The translations under genes and the position numbers were made by a program. A stretch of 64,000 nt of DNA from Vibrio japonicus (GTDB lineage Bacteria; Pseudomonadota; Gammaproteobacteria; Enterobacterales; Vibrionaceae): positions 1,240,001 through 1,304,000 of the forward strand of contig NZ_CP102097.1 in NCBI RefSeq assembly GCF_024582835.1, given 5' to 3'. Shown in pieces: positions 9,655-17,588 of this stretch. Every line of letters starts with the position of its first letter. Within the stretch, counting starts at the first letter, position 1. The notes beneath the pieces are model-generated. The model made no database searches. It saw only the letters and a program-made list of their open reading frames with translations, and was not told the origin of the DNA.

Positions 9655-9681
9655 GCTTCGTCGGATAGGCTCCGACGAAGC
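9655..9681 (-). terminator. Perfect 11-bp hairpin inside the operon, between dctM and uxuB
   Basis: Arms GCTTCGTCGGA and TCCGACGAAGC are exact complements around a five-base loop. In the transcript direction a short TTTAAGG tail follows. It sits between transporter and enzyme genes of one operon and could attenuate transcription or protect the transporter part of the message. Confidence 0.6.
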
Positions 9682-9701
9682 AGTATGTGTTGAATTTGGG
9701 G

Positions 9702-11003
9702 TTAGTAGCCTAAAATAAGATTCGGTAAGAATAGGCTCAGCTCTGGAATAAAGGTGACGGCGAGCAGTGCCGCAACCAGTGCACCATAGAAAGGCAGTAG
9801 TGGTTTAATGACTTTATCGATTGATACGTCAGCAACAGAGCAGCCAATGAACAGCGCACTACCGACGGGCGGTGTACAGATACCGATAGCAAGGTTGAAC
9901 GTCATCATGATCCCGAAGTGAACAGGATCAACACCCATATCCATCACAACTGGAAGGAAAATCGGGGTAAAGATCAGCACTGCAGGTGTCATATCCATAA
10001 AGATACCGACGATAAGCAGAATGACGTTAATGATCAGAAGAATCATCAGCGGGTTTTCTGATACAGAAAGCAGGGCATCTGCAATCATATATGGGATATC
10101 GGCGTTAGCCATTGCCCATGACATACCCATTGAAGCACCAACAAGCAACAAAACAATAGAGGTTGTTACTGCTGATTCAAGAATGATTTTTGGAAGTTGA
10201 GTAAACTTCACTTCACGGTAAACCAAAACGGCTAGGACAAACGTATAGACAACGGCGATGGCTGATGCTTCTGTTGCGGTAAAAATGCCTCCGATGATGC
10301 CGCCCATAATAACGATGATTAGACAAAGCGAAGGGGCAGCGCGCAAGAACGTATTCCACACTACTGCTAGCGTTGGTTTTTCAGCAACAGGGTAGCCTCT
10401 GCGTTTTGCAATAAAGCCCGCGATAAGCATGATACTCAAGCCCATCAAAATGCCAGGGATGTATCCTGCTAAAAACAGTGCCGCTATAGATGTGCCGCCA
10501 GATACCAGCGAGAACACGATTAATGTGTTACTTGGCGGGATCAATAGGCCAGAAGGACAAGAGGTGATGTTCACAGCAGCAGAAAAGTGCTTATCGTATC
10601 CGTCTTTCTTTTGCAGTGGTGACATAGTGCCACCTACCGCTGCAGCAGACGCCACGGCTGAACCGGAAATCGATCCGAACATCATATTGGCCATGACGTT
10701 AACGTGCGCTAGTGAGCCAGGTAAACGTCCTCCAAGTACTTTGGCGAAGTTAATCAAACGCAGTGCGATGCCGCCCTGGTTCATAATATTACCTGCCAGT
10801 ATAAAGAATGGGATCGCCAGCAAAGCGAAGTTGTCTAGGCCTGCGGCCATACGTTGAGCTACCACCGCAATTGCAGGTTCTAAAGGTAGTGCCATTAAAA
10901 TTGTTGCTAAAGATGAGAGCCCGATTGCAAAAGACACGGGCACACCCAATGTCAATAGCACAGCAAACGTTCCAAACAGGGTGAGTATGACTTGCCAATC
11001 CAT
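9702..11003 (-). CDS. TRAP transporter large permease (DctM type), probably for hexuronates
   Basis: Inner-membrane protein of 433 residues with about a dozen hydrophobic helices. It has DctM signatures such as GSISGSAVASAAAVGG and the helical hairpin IPPSNTLIVFS. With DctQ it forms the sodium-driven membrane part of a tripartite transporter fed by the DctP protein encoded divergently at 11833. The downstream uxuB-uxaC-kdgK-eda genes make glucuronate or a related hexuronate the likely cargo. It starts 15 bp after the small permease gene. Confidence 0.93.
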   Translation of the reverse strand: MDWQVILTLFGTFAVLLTLGVPVSFAIGLSSLATILMALPLEPAIAVVAQRMAAGLDNFALLAIPFFILAGNIMNQGGIALRLINFAKVLGGRLPGSLAHVNVMANMMFGSISGSAVASAAAVGGTMSPLQKKDGYDKHFSAAVNITSCPSGLLIPPSNTLIVFSLVSGGTSIAALFLAGYIPGILMGLSIMLIAGFIAKRRGYPVAEKPTLAVVWNTFLRAAPSLCLIIVIMGGIIGGIFTATEASAIAVVYTFVLAVLVYREVKFTQLPKIILESAVTTSIVLLLVGASMGMSWAMANADIPYMIADALLSVSENPLMILLIINVILLIVGIFMDMTPAVLIFTPIFLPVVMDMGVDPVHFGIMMTFNLAIGICTPPVGSALFIGCSVADVSIDKVIKPLLPFYGALVAALLAVTFIPELSLFLPNLILGY

Positions 11004-11018
11004 CGTAGGGTCCTTTTA

Positions 11019-11531
11019 TTAATCAAATTTAGATTCGGTAGCTAAAGTGCTGCCACAAATAAGTTTTTTCACGCTCTCGTACGCAAATACGCCTGAATAA
11101 AAAATCATCAAAGCGCCGCTGATAGGTAGGCAGAGATAGATATAGCCCATCTGTAGGTTTAATGCTGGAGTGACTTGTCCAGTCGCTAGTGTTTTGCTAG
11201 CCAGCTGTATACCACCGTGAACGAGGACGATGTATGCGAATACGGCAATAGCAATTTGAATAAAGAGTTCGTTGATAAGCTTACGCTTGCCACTGAGTTT
11301 CATGGTTAGTAAGTCGATAGCTAAGTGACGCTTCAGACCAGTGGTGTATGCGGCTCCGATTAAGGCTACCCACATAAAGAGGTAACGCGCCAATTCATCA
11401 GTAATCGTGCTGGGTTTACCGAGGACGTAACGTGATATGACTTGCCACACTACGCAGAAAACCAGGAAGGTGGAGAGAGATATAGTAAAGGCAGCTAGAC
11501 CTCTGTTTATGAAACCGACCAGTTTTTTCAT
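11019..11531 (-). CDS. TRAP transporter small permease (DctQ type)
   Basis: This 170-residue four-helix inner-membrane protein has the DctQ hallmark segment YLFMWVALIGAAYTTGLKRH. The frame is open further upstream, but the ATG at 11531 is preferred because GAAGGGA lies eight bases before it and the protein then begins MKKLVGF. It is the first gene of the minus-strand hexuronate operon. Its upstream region carries a TTGACA-type -35 element and a UxuR-like palindrome just past the -10 position. Confidence 0.9.
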   Translation of the reverse strand: MKKLVGFINRGLAAFTISLSTFLVFCVVWQVISRYVLGKPSTITDELARYLFMWVALIGAAYTTGLKRHLAIDLLTMKLSGKRKLINELFIQIAIAVFAYIVLVHGGIQLASKTLATGQVTPALNLQMGYIYLCLPISGALMIFYSGVFAYESVKKLICGSTLATESKFD

Positions 11532-11567
11532 GTTCATTCCCTTCAATAAAAATGACCACATCTCGAC

Positions 11568-11584
11568 ATTTGGTTTACCAAAAT
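11568..11584. promoter_or_regulatory. UxuR-like operator next to dctQ
   Basis: The palindrome TGGTTTACCA (11571-11580) has A/T-rich flanks. It lies immediately downstream of the predicted dctQ promoter on the minus strand (-35 TTGACA at 11614-11609, -10 TATGAA at 11593-11588), where a bound repressor would block the start. The family assignment is by pattern. Confidence 0.6.
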
Positions 11585-11587
11585 GGG

Positions 11588-11614
11588 TTCATAGTTTCGT
11601 TTGTTGAATGTCAA
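11588..11614 (-). promoter_or_regulatory. Predicted promoter of the dctQ-dctM-uxuB-uxaC-kdgK-eda operon
   Basis: On the minus strand a consensus -35 TTGACA is followed after 15 bases by TATGAA. The spacing is short, so the -10 assignment is tentative. The operator at 11568-11584 overlaps the expected start. Confidence 0.45.
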
Positions 11615-11662
11615 TACACTCTAATAATCGAAGTTGATTATAGATTTGTCGATAAAATTTTA

Positions 11663-11678
11663 CGTGAGCCGTCTCACA
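11663..11678. promoter_or_regulatory. Predicted CRP site
   Basis: CGTGA-N6-TCACA matches nine of ten core CRP positions. It lies in the divergent control region, about 110 bp before the predicted dctP start point and about 50 bp before the -35 element of the opposite operon, which fits catabolite activation of hexuronate use. Confidence 0.6.
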
Positions 11679-11683
11679 CTTGG

Positions 11684-11697
11684 ATTGGTCGACCAAT
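11684..11697. promoter_or_regulatory. UxuR-like operator, central site
   Basis: A perfect 14-bp palindrome, ATTGGTCGACCAAT. It is the middle one of three sites in the divergent region and lies about 115 bp from each neighbour, centre to centre. Confidence 0.65.
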
Positions 11698-11711
11698 TTG
11701 CTTGGGTTTTA

Positions 11712-11727
11712 TGTGATTTGGATCATT
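11712..11727. promoter_or_regulatory. Possible second CRP site
   Basis: TGTGA-N6-TCATT matches eight of ten CRP core bases. Its centre is about 60 bp before the predicted dctP start point, a common place for class I activation. Confidence 0.45.
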
Positions 11728-11744
11728 TATTGGGCGATTTTGGT

Positions 11745-11772
11745 TTGACGCTTTGGTGTTTAGGCATAAATA
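11745..11772 (+). promoter_or_regulatory. Predicted dctP promoter
   Basis: A -35 TTGACG and a -10 TAAATA are 16 bases apart. Transcription would begin near 11780, just before the operator at 11800. Confidence 0.5.
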
Positions 11773-11799
11773 TTAAGGACGAAACAAATAAACCCTACA

Positions 11800-11816
11800 A
11801 ACTGGTAAACCAAAAA
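11800..11816. promoter_or_regulatory. UxuR-like operator next to dctP
   Basis: The palindrome TGGTAAACCA (11803-11812) lies in the predicted 5' untranslated region of dctP, about 20 bp ahead of the start codon, a repressing position. Confidence 0.6.
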
Positions 11817-11832
11817 AGAAACGGAGAATTCA

Positions 11833-12816
11833 ATGAACATGCGTAAAACTCTACTTTGTAGCTTTGTCGGAGCTGCTTTGAGCCTTAGTGCGGTCACTTC
11901 TGCGTATGCAGCGACGACTTTAAAGTTAAGCCACAACCATCCTCGTGACCACGCTGTGCATAAAGCAATGAGCCAGCTAGCGAAGGAAGTGAAAGAGTTG
12001 ACAGACGGTGAGGTGAAAATTCGCATTTACCCAGATGCTCAGCTAGGCACACAGCGTGAATCTATGGAACTGATGCAAAATGGTGCATTGGATATGGTGA
12101 AGAGCAACGCGGCAGAGCTCGAAGCGTTTTCTCCAGCTTATTCTGCTTTTAACCTACCTTATTTGTTCCGTGATAAAGCGCACTACTACAGTGTGACTGA
12201 TGGAGAGCTAGGTCGCGAAATTCTTGATTCTTCAAGTGAAAGTGGCTTTATTGGTGTTACCTACTACGACGCAGGCGCACGCAGTTTTTACACATCAAAA
12301 CCGATTAAAACACCAGAGGACTTGAAGGGTTTGAAAGTTCGCGTTCAGCCAAGTCCAACTGCGATCGCGATGGTGAAGTCTCTTGGCGGTAGCCCAACGC
12401 CTCTTGCTTACGGTGAACTTTATACCGCACTACAACAAGGCGTAGTAGATGCAGCGGAAAACAATATTCCATCGTTCAGCCTAAGCCGTCACAGTGAAGT
12501 ATCAAAATACTTCAGCTTGGATGAGCACACAATGGTTCCAGATGTTCTTGTAATTTCTACTAAAACGTATGACAAGCTGACAAAAGAACATCAGGAAGCG
12601 CTAATGAAAGCGGCCAAAGATTCATCTGAATACATGAAACAGCTTTGGGCTGAGTCAGAAGCAAAAGAGCGTAAAAAAGCAGAAGGTATGGGTGTGACGT
12701 TTGTTCAGCCTAACAAAGCTGCGTTTGTCGCGTCTGTTCAACCAATGTACGCCGAGTTAGAGAAAAGCAATCCTGAACTCAGTCAGTTGGTTAAACGCAT
12801 TCAAGATGTGAAGTAA
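11833..12816 (+). CDS. TRAP transporter substrate-binding protein (DctP type), probably hexuronate-specific
   Basis: This 327-residue periplasmic protein has a clear signal peptide (basic start, hydrophobic core, AYA cleavage near residue 26). The DctP-family segment GLKVRVQPSPTAIAMVKSL holds the arginine that usually binds the ligand carboxylate, followed by the ALQQGVVDAAENN motif. GGAG lies six bases before the ATG. It is divergent from the DctQ/DctM genes and delivers substrate to them. The surrounding glucuronate enzymes and shared operators point to a uronate ligand. Confidence 0.93.
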   Translation: MNMRKTLLCSFVGAALSLSAVTSAYAATTLKLSHNHPRDHAVHKAMSQLAKEVKELTDGEVKIRIYPDAQLGTQRESMELMQNGALDMVKSNAAELEAFSPAYSAFNLPYLFRDKAHYYSVTDGELGREILDSSSESGFIGVTYYDAGARSFYTSKPIKTPEDLKGLKVRVQPSPTAIAMVKSLGGSPTPLAYGELYTALQQGVVDAAENNIPSFSLSRHSEVSKYFSLDEHTMVPDVLVISTKTYDKLTKEHQEALMKAAKDSSEYMKQLWAESEAKERKKAEGMGVTFVQPNKAAFVASVQPMYAELEKSNPELSQLVKRIQDVK

Positions 12817-12870
12817 CACGTTACTGCATATCTTTACTATTAAAGGTGTTGTATACACATTGCATTTAAG

Positions 12871-12894
12871 TAGGTTGACCAATTTTATTTGGTC
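12871..12894. promoter_or_regulatory. Possible autoregulatory site before the GntR gene
   Basis: The segment AGGTTGACCAAT resembles the complement of the central ATTGGTCGACCAAT operator. Together with a following TTGGTC it forms an inverted repeat (GACCAA, six bases, TTGGTC). It ends just before the regulator's start codon. Confidence 0.45.
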
Positions 12895-12900
12895 GCTATT

Positions 12901-13707
12901 ATGGTCAAAATAGTTATGGACGTAGTAAATAGATTCAACATGATGCCTTTTGAACCAAAACGCCCTTATCAAGAGATAGGGTTAGTACTAAGAAACCAGC
13001 TTATCGAAGGTCTATATAAGGTCGGAGATAGACTTCCTCCAGAACGTGATATTGCGGAGCAGCTAGACGTGAGTCGAACTGTGGTTCGTGAAGCGATCAT
13101 CATGTTGGAACTGGAGAACTTAGTAGAGGTTAAGAAAGGCTCTGGTGTCTACGTCCTTAACGTGCCAACCAATTCTGCTTCTCGTGAAAATATTATCAGT
13201 GATGATGCAGGTCCATTTGAGATGTTGCAGGCTAGGCAATTGCTAGAAAGTAATATTGCAGAGTTCGCCGCTACTCAGGTCACACCGGGAGACATCCTGC
13301 GAATGCGTTCTGCTTTAGAGCTTGAGCGTAAAGAGTTAGCAGAAGGGACAGTCGATTGTCACGGGGATGAGCAGTTCCACTTGTACATTGCCGAAGCGAC
13401 TCAAAACTCGGTATTAGTCGACATGCTGAAACATTCGTGGGACCGCCGAGAGAAGAGCCCAATGTGGAAAAAGCTCCACTCTCACATTAGTGGCACTGCT
13501 TATCGCGAAGAATGGTTGGAAGATCACGCAAAAATACTTTCTGCTCTTCAGCGAAAAGATCCTATATCAGCCAAAAATGCAATGTGGCAACACCTTGAAA
13601 ATGTTAAGCAGCGTCTTATAGAGCTGTCTGACATTGATGACCCGAATTTCGACGGATACTTATTCAGTTCTAACCCAGTTGTATTGTTGGGTAATGCGAG
13701 CAAATAA
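12901..13707 (+). CDS. GntR/FadR-family regulator, UxuR-like
   Basis: The 268-residue protein has a GntR winged helix-turn-helix (GDRLPPERDIAEQLDVSRTV) followed by an all-helical FCD ligand domain with His/Asp residues suited to bind a metal and a sugar acid. The segment RPYQEIG at the start of the DNA-binding domain resembles ExuR/UxuR. The gene lies between dctP and uxuA and probably represses the locus until a hexuronate intermediate is present. No good ribosome-binding site is visible. ATG codons at 12901, 12916 and 12940 are all possible starts. Confidence 0.87.
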   Translation: MVKIVMDVVNRFNMMPFEPKRPYQEIGLVLRNQLIEGLYKVGDRLPPERDIAEQLDVSRTVVREAIIMLELENLVEVKKGSGVYVLNVPTNSASRENIISDDAGPFEMLQARQLLESNIAEFAATQVTPGDILRMRSALELERKELAEGTVDCHGDEQFHLYIAEATQNSVLVDMLKHSWDRREKSPMWKKLHSHISGTAYREEWLEDHAKILSALQRKDPISAKNAMWQHLENVKQRLIELSDIDDPNFDGYLFSSNPVVLLGNASK

Positions 13708-13740
13708 TAAGTAGATACCATCGGATTGGGGTCCGGTTTG

Positions 13741-13759
13741 GACAACATAAATAGTTGTC
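13741..13759 (+). terminator. Small hairpin after the GntR gene
   Basis: GACAAC and GTTGTC pair around a seven-base loop and are followed by TTTAAT. It is a weak terminator candidate between the regulator and uxuA. Confidence 0.35.
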
Positions 13760-13838
13760 TTTAATAAAGTCGTTATAGCACTTAACTTGAAGCTTGATAT
13801 TTTGAGCGGGTTACGTGTGTCTTAAAAAGGTGAGTGTC

Positions 13839-15029
13839 ATGGAACAAACTTGGCGTTGGTATGGCCCTAGCGATCCTGTGTCATTAGATGATATTAAACA
13901 GGCAGGCGCAACGGGAATCGTAACTGCTCTACATCATATTCCTAATGGAGAAGTGTGGAGTAAAGAAGAAATCTTAAAGCGTAAAGCTATTTTGGACGAA
14001 AAAGGTTTCAATTGGTCAGTGGTAGAAAGTGTGCCAGTCCATGAAGAAATCAAAACCCGTACAGGTAATTATGTCCAATGGATTGAGAACTATAAACAAT
14101 CACTTATCAATCTAGCTGAATCTGGTATTGATACAGTGTGCTATAACTTCATGCCTGTTCTGGATTGGACGCGTACTGATCTAGAGTATCAACTGGCAGA
14201 CGGTTCAAAAGCACTGCGTTTCGATCAAATCGAATTTGCAGCCTTTGAACTCTTTATTCTGAAGCGCCCAGGCGCAGAATCTGCGTATACGGAACAAGAG
14301 CAAGCGCAAGCTAAAACATGTTTTGAAAACATGACTCAAGCTCAAATTGACAAGTTAACGTCGAATATCATTGCTGGCTTGCCAGGCGCTGAAGAAGGCT
14401 ACACGCTGGATGAATTCCAAGCACGTCTGGACACTTATCAAGATATTGATAAAGAGAAACTCCGTGAGCACATGGTGCTGTTCCTAGAGGAATTGATTCC
14501 AACTTGTGAACAGTACGGTCTAAAGCTAGCTGTGCATCCGGACGATCCACCGCGTCCTATTCTTGGTTTGCCTCGTATTGTGTCTACCATTGAAGATATT
14601 GAAGCATTGACGACAGCAGTTCCTAGCATGATGAACGGAATCACCATGTGTACAGGTTCTTATGGCGTCCGCGGAGATAACGACTTGGTTAACATGATCG
14701 AAACGTACGGCGAGCGTATCTACTTTACGCATCTTCGCTCAACACAGCGTGAAGAAAGTAACCCAATGAGTTTCCATGAAGCTGCGCACTTGGATGGTGA
14801 TGTGGACATGTATAATGTCATCAACGCACTGCTTAAAGAGGAAAATCGCCGCGAGAAAGCGGGAGATGTTCGCTCTATCCCAATGCGCCCAGATCATGGT
14901 CATCAGATGATTGATGACTTGAAAAAGCAAACTAACCCAGGTTATTCCTGTATTGGCCGCCTGAAAGGTCTGGCTGAAATCCGTGGCGTAGAATTAGCTC
15001 TAAAACGAGCTTTTTACATGGATAAATAA
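13839..15029 (+). CDS. uxuA: Mannonate dehydratase
   Basis: This 396-residue enzyme dehydrates D-mannonate to KDG in the cytosol. It begins [10 protein letters not shown] as UxuA proteins do. The ATG follows AAGGTGAG, so the longer frame from 13815 is not used. Metal-site motifs include [26 protein letters not shown] and MRPDHGHQM. Although it is on the opposite strand to uxuB, uxaC and kdgK, it supplies the step between them. A strong terminator follows. Confidence 0.96.
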   Translation: MEQTWRWYGPSDPVSLDDIKQAGATGIVTALHHIPNGEVWSKEEILKRKAILDEKGFNWSVVESVPVHEEIKTRTGNYVQWIENYKQSLINLAESGIDTVCYNFMPVLDWTRTDLEYQLADGSKALRFDQIEFAAFELFILKRPGAESAYTEQEQAQAKTCFENMTQAQIDKLTSNIIAGLPGAEEGYTLDEFQARLDTYQDIDKEKLREHMVLFLEELIPTCEQYGLKLAVHPDDPPRPILGLPRIVSTIEDIEALTTAVPSMMNGITMCTGSYGVRGDNDLVNMIETYGERIYFTHLRSTQREESNPMSFHEAAHLDGDVDMYNVINALLKEENRREKAGDVRSIPMRPDHGHQMIDDLKKQTNPGYSCIGRLKGLAEIRGVELALKRAFYMDK

Positions 15030-15072
15030 AAAGTTCTCCAACATTTGCACTGTTTTTATATTTTTTCTATTT

Positions 15073-15095
15073 AGCCGCCTTTCGGCGGCTTTTTT
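15073..15095 (+). terminator. Intrinsic terminator after uxuA
   Basis: AGCCGCC and GGCGGCT pair around TTTC, followed by a run of T. Confidence 0.9.
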
Positions 15096-15288
15096 AATAC
15101 CCGATATTAAACTGATAATAGCCAACTACTAAATCTGAACACTCTGTTGTTTAGAAATTCGCCGAATATCTGTTCCTTGAGTGTAATCGAAGTCTAACAT
15201 TCACACTTTTATCACTAATAACAGTCGCTAGTTTATTCCTTGTTTTTGAAGAGGAATAGGGGCTGATACGTACGGTTCCTCAAACTTA

Positions 15289-15334
15289 TTCATATTACTT
15301 TGATCGATTATGTAAGCGATCAGATGAATATGAA
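15289..15334. promoter_or_regulatory. Long inverted repeat upstream of the HTH-ribokinase gene
   Basis: Two 18-base arms (TTCATATT...TGATCG and CGATCA...AATATGAA) match at 15 of 18 positions around a 10-base spacer. The innermost six pairs and the outermost eight are perfect. It lies about 105 bp before the start codon of a gene with a DeoR-type DNA-binding domain, so an operator read by that protein is the simplest explanation. Confidence 0.55.
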
Positions 15335-15438
15335 TTTTTGTTTGCTTCCGTTCTTGTCTTTTTACTGGGTGTTTTGTCAATTTTTTTGTTTTCTATTTGG
15401 TTTTAAATACATTTAACCCAAAGGTATGGATTCCGAGT

Positions 15439-16644
15439 ATGTTTATTAAAGAGCGAAGGGACGAGATCGTCGTAATTTTATTTGAACAAGGAAAGGTTGA
15501 AGTAAATGAACTGGCGAAAAGATTTTCAACATCACGAGAAACTATTCGTAGTGATCTTAATTATTTAAATGGTTTAGGTCTGCTTGAACGGTGTTACGGT
15601 GGGGCAGTTCTTAAAAAGAGGTCTTTAATTAATAACTTAAGCTCGGAAATTGAAAATATCTTAAATTCTATTAAATACAAAAAAAGCAAAATAAAGGATA
15701 ATTCGATGAGTGGCTATGTATGTATTATTGGTTCATTTAATGTAGATATTGTTTGCAGCGTACCACGTTTCCCTAACCCTGGTGAGACCTTAATTGCTAA
15801 CCGAACCCACTTTGGCCCAGGCGGAAAAGGTGCAAACCAAGCTCTAGCTGCGAGTAAGGCCTTAGCACAGGTGCATTTTGTCGCGAAGATAGGTAAGGAT
15901 AAATTTAGCGAGTTTGCGTACAACCACCTTACCTCTTCATTGGTTGATGGTTTTACCCTATATCAATCCGACACGTTACCCACTGGAAATGCTGTTATTT
16001 ATGTTAGTGAGGAAAATGGCGAAAATATGATTGCTATTGACCGAGGAGCAAATATGGCATTAACAGAAAGTGAAATTAATCAAGCATATCATCACATTGA
16101 TTTATCGAACGTTCTATTAGTGCAGTTAGAAAGTAATCTAGATGCTATTCTTCAGTCGGTAAAATATGCCAGTGCTAATAAAAAAAGAGTTATATTAAAT
16201 CCAGCACCTTATTCTGAAGATATTGAACAAATAATTCCGTATGTAAATATTATTACGCCTAATAAAACTGAAGCTGAATTTATAAGTGGAATGAAGATTA
16301 CGGATATTAAATCCGCAAAATTAGCTGCAGATAAGATTTCTATGAAAGGACCTGAAGTAGTCATCATTACCTTGGGGTCTGAAGGAGCATTGGTCAAAAA
16401 TAATAATAGTTTTACGCTCATCCCAGCCTTCCCAGCACTGGCTGTTGATACCACAGGTGCTGGTGATGCTTTTAATGGCGCTTTTTCTGCTGCATTGGCC
16501 AATGGCGATTCGCTATTAGACGCATGCCGTTATGCCTCGGCTTTTGCATCCTTGGCTGTGGAACGAGAGGGGGCATCCAATATGCCTACACATGAACAAG
16601 TATTAGCACGTCTTTCTACACACGCTCTAAGCAATTACAACTAA
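15439..16644 (+). CDS. Fusion of a DeoR-type helix-turn-helix and a PfkB-family (ribo)kinase
   Basis: This 401-residue protein has two parts. Residues 1-58 are a DeoR-type winged helix-turn-helix (core ELAKRFSTSRETIRSDLNYL). After a lysine-rich linker (about 60-89) comes a complete ribokinase domain with GPGGKGANQALAA and DTTGAGDAFNGAF (catalytic Asp343). It is first in an operon with a nucleoside hydrolase and a nucleoside transporter, so the kinase probably phosphorylates released ribose or a nucleoside while the N-terminus senses and controls the operon. The ATG at 15439 fits the DeoR start; its own ribosome-binding site is poor. A strong AAAGGA site precedes the internal Met90. Confidence 0.85.
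   Translation: MFIKERRDEIVVILFEQGKVEVNELAKRFSTSRETIRSDLNYLNGLGLLERCYGGAVLKKRSLINNLSSEIENILNSIKYKKSKIKDNSMSGYVCIIGSFNVDIVCSVPRFPNPGETLIANRTHFGPGGKGANQALAASKALAQVHFVAKIGKDKFSEFAYNHLTSSLVDGFTLYQSDTLPTGNAVIYVSEENGENMIAIDRGANMALTESEINQAYHHIDLSNVLLVQLESNLDAILQSVKYASANKKRVILNPAPYSEDIEQIIPYVNIITPNKTEAEFISGMKITDIKSAKLAADKISMKGPEVVIITLGSEGALVKNNNSFTLIPAFPALAVDTTGAGDAFNGAFSAALANGDSLLDACRYASAFASLAVEREGASNMPTHEQVLARLSTHALSNYN
15693..15708 (+). promoter_or_regulatory. Internal ribosome-binding site and ATG at the kinase domain
   Basis: AAAGGA is followed seven bases later by the in-frame ATG of Met90, exactly where the kinase domain begins (MSGYVCIIGS). A free kinase of about 312 residues could be made from this site. 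Confidence 0.5.
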
Positions 16645-16655
16645 AAGGACTTATT

Positions 16656-17585
16656 ATGAATAAGGTTATTATAGATACTGATATTGGTGTAGATGATGCT
16701 TTGGCAATCGCTTACGCTTCACATCACTGTGATATTGTTGGTATCACTACTGTATTTGGTAACGTGACAGTGCAACAAGCTGTCAAGAACGCCAAGCTTT
16801 TTACAGAAATCCTAGGAATTAATACGCCTATCTATCGCGGTTTATCTCGTCCACTGGCAATTGATCCAACTCCCGTGAATAAAACTGTTCATGGTGAAGA
16901 TGGGCTAGGTGGTGTTTTTAATAATCACCACAATGATGATGCCGAAGATGCTATCCGTTTTATCATTGATACCATTATGGCTAACCCGGGTGAGATCACT
17001 TTGATCCCTATTGGTCCATTAACCAATATTGCGGCTGCGCTTAGCCAAGAACCGCGTATTGCAGAGTGCGTAAAGCAGGTGATCATTATGGGTGGCGCCT
17101 TTGGTACTGATGGTAATCAGGGGAATGTCACACCGCTCAGCGAATTTAACATCTGGAAGGATCCCCACGCAGCGGATCAAGTGCTGTCGTCTCAGATGCC
17201 AATCACTATGGTACCGCTGGATGTTACTCACCGTGTTTTAGTTACTGGTGATGAAATTCGCAAGATGGGTCATCAGGAACTGATCGCCATGACGGAAGGG
17301 TATCTTAAATACAGTTTGGAAAAGGAAAAATTTGAGGGAATGGCAGTGCATGATGCTTTGACCATTTCTTATCTGCTTCTTCCTGACGCATTTACCATTG
17401 AACGCGCTCCGTTAAGAGTCGTGACTGAGGGGTTTGCTACTGGACTTACGCTTAAAAAAGTGACGGAACTGGGGTCTAGGGCTAATCCATTTTCTGAATC
17501 ACGCATTCAAAATGTCTGCATAAATGTTGATAGTGACCGCGTGAAAAAACACCTGCTTACCACGTTACAAACATACAAGGATTAA
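16656..17585 (+). CDS. Nucleoside hydrolase (inosine/uridine-preferring family)
   Basis: This 309-residue cytosolic enzyme cleaves ribonucleosides to ribose and base. The calcium site Asp7, Asp9, Asp13, Asp14 (IIDTDIGVDD) is intact. MGGAFG, the SEFNIWKDPHAA motif and the AVHDALT catalytic segment follow. AAAAGGA precedes the ATG. It lies 11 bp after the fusion kinase and 3 bp before the transporter, giving a coherent uptake-hydrolysis-phosphorylation pathway. Purine or pyrimidine preference cannot be decided from motifs alone. Confidence 0.94.
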   Translation: MNKVIIDTDIGVDDALAIAYASHHCDIVGITTVFGNVTVQQAVKNAKLFTEILGINTPIYRGLSRPLAIDPTPVNKTVHGEDGLGGVFNNHHNDDAEDAIRFIIDTIMANPGEITLIPIGPLTNIAAALSQEPRIAECVKQVIIMGGAFGTDGNQGNVTPLSEFNIWKDPHAADQVLSSQMPITMVPLDVTHRVLVTGDEIRKMGHQELIAMTEGYLKYSLEKEKFEGMAVHDALTISYLLLPDAFTIERAPLRVVTEGFATGLTLKKVTELGSRANPFSESRIQNVCINVDSDRVKKHLLTTLQTYKD

Positions 17586-17588
17586 AAA

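Larger units (their letters stand above)
15030..15438. other. Intergenic region before the nucleoside operon
   Basis: About 410 bp. It contains the uxuA terminator, AT-rich DNA without a convincing gene, and a striking inverted repeat (15289-15334) upstream of the fusion regulator/kinase gene. Confidence 0.6.

Noticed and set aside
15425..15448. A seven-codon leader frame (ATG at 15425) overlapping the start of the fusion gene
   Set aside because: Too short to separate from chance, and it shows no attenuator hairpin of its own.
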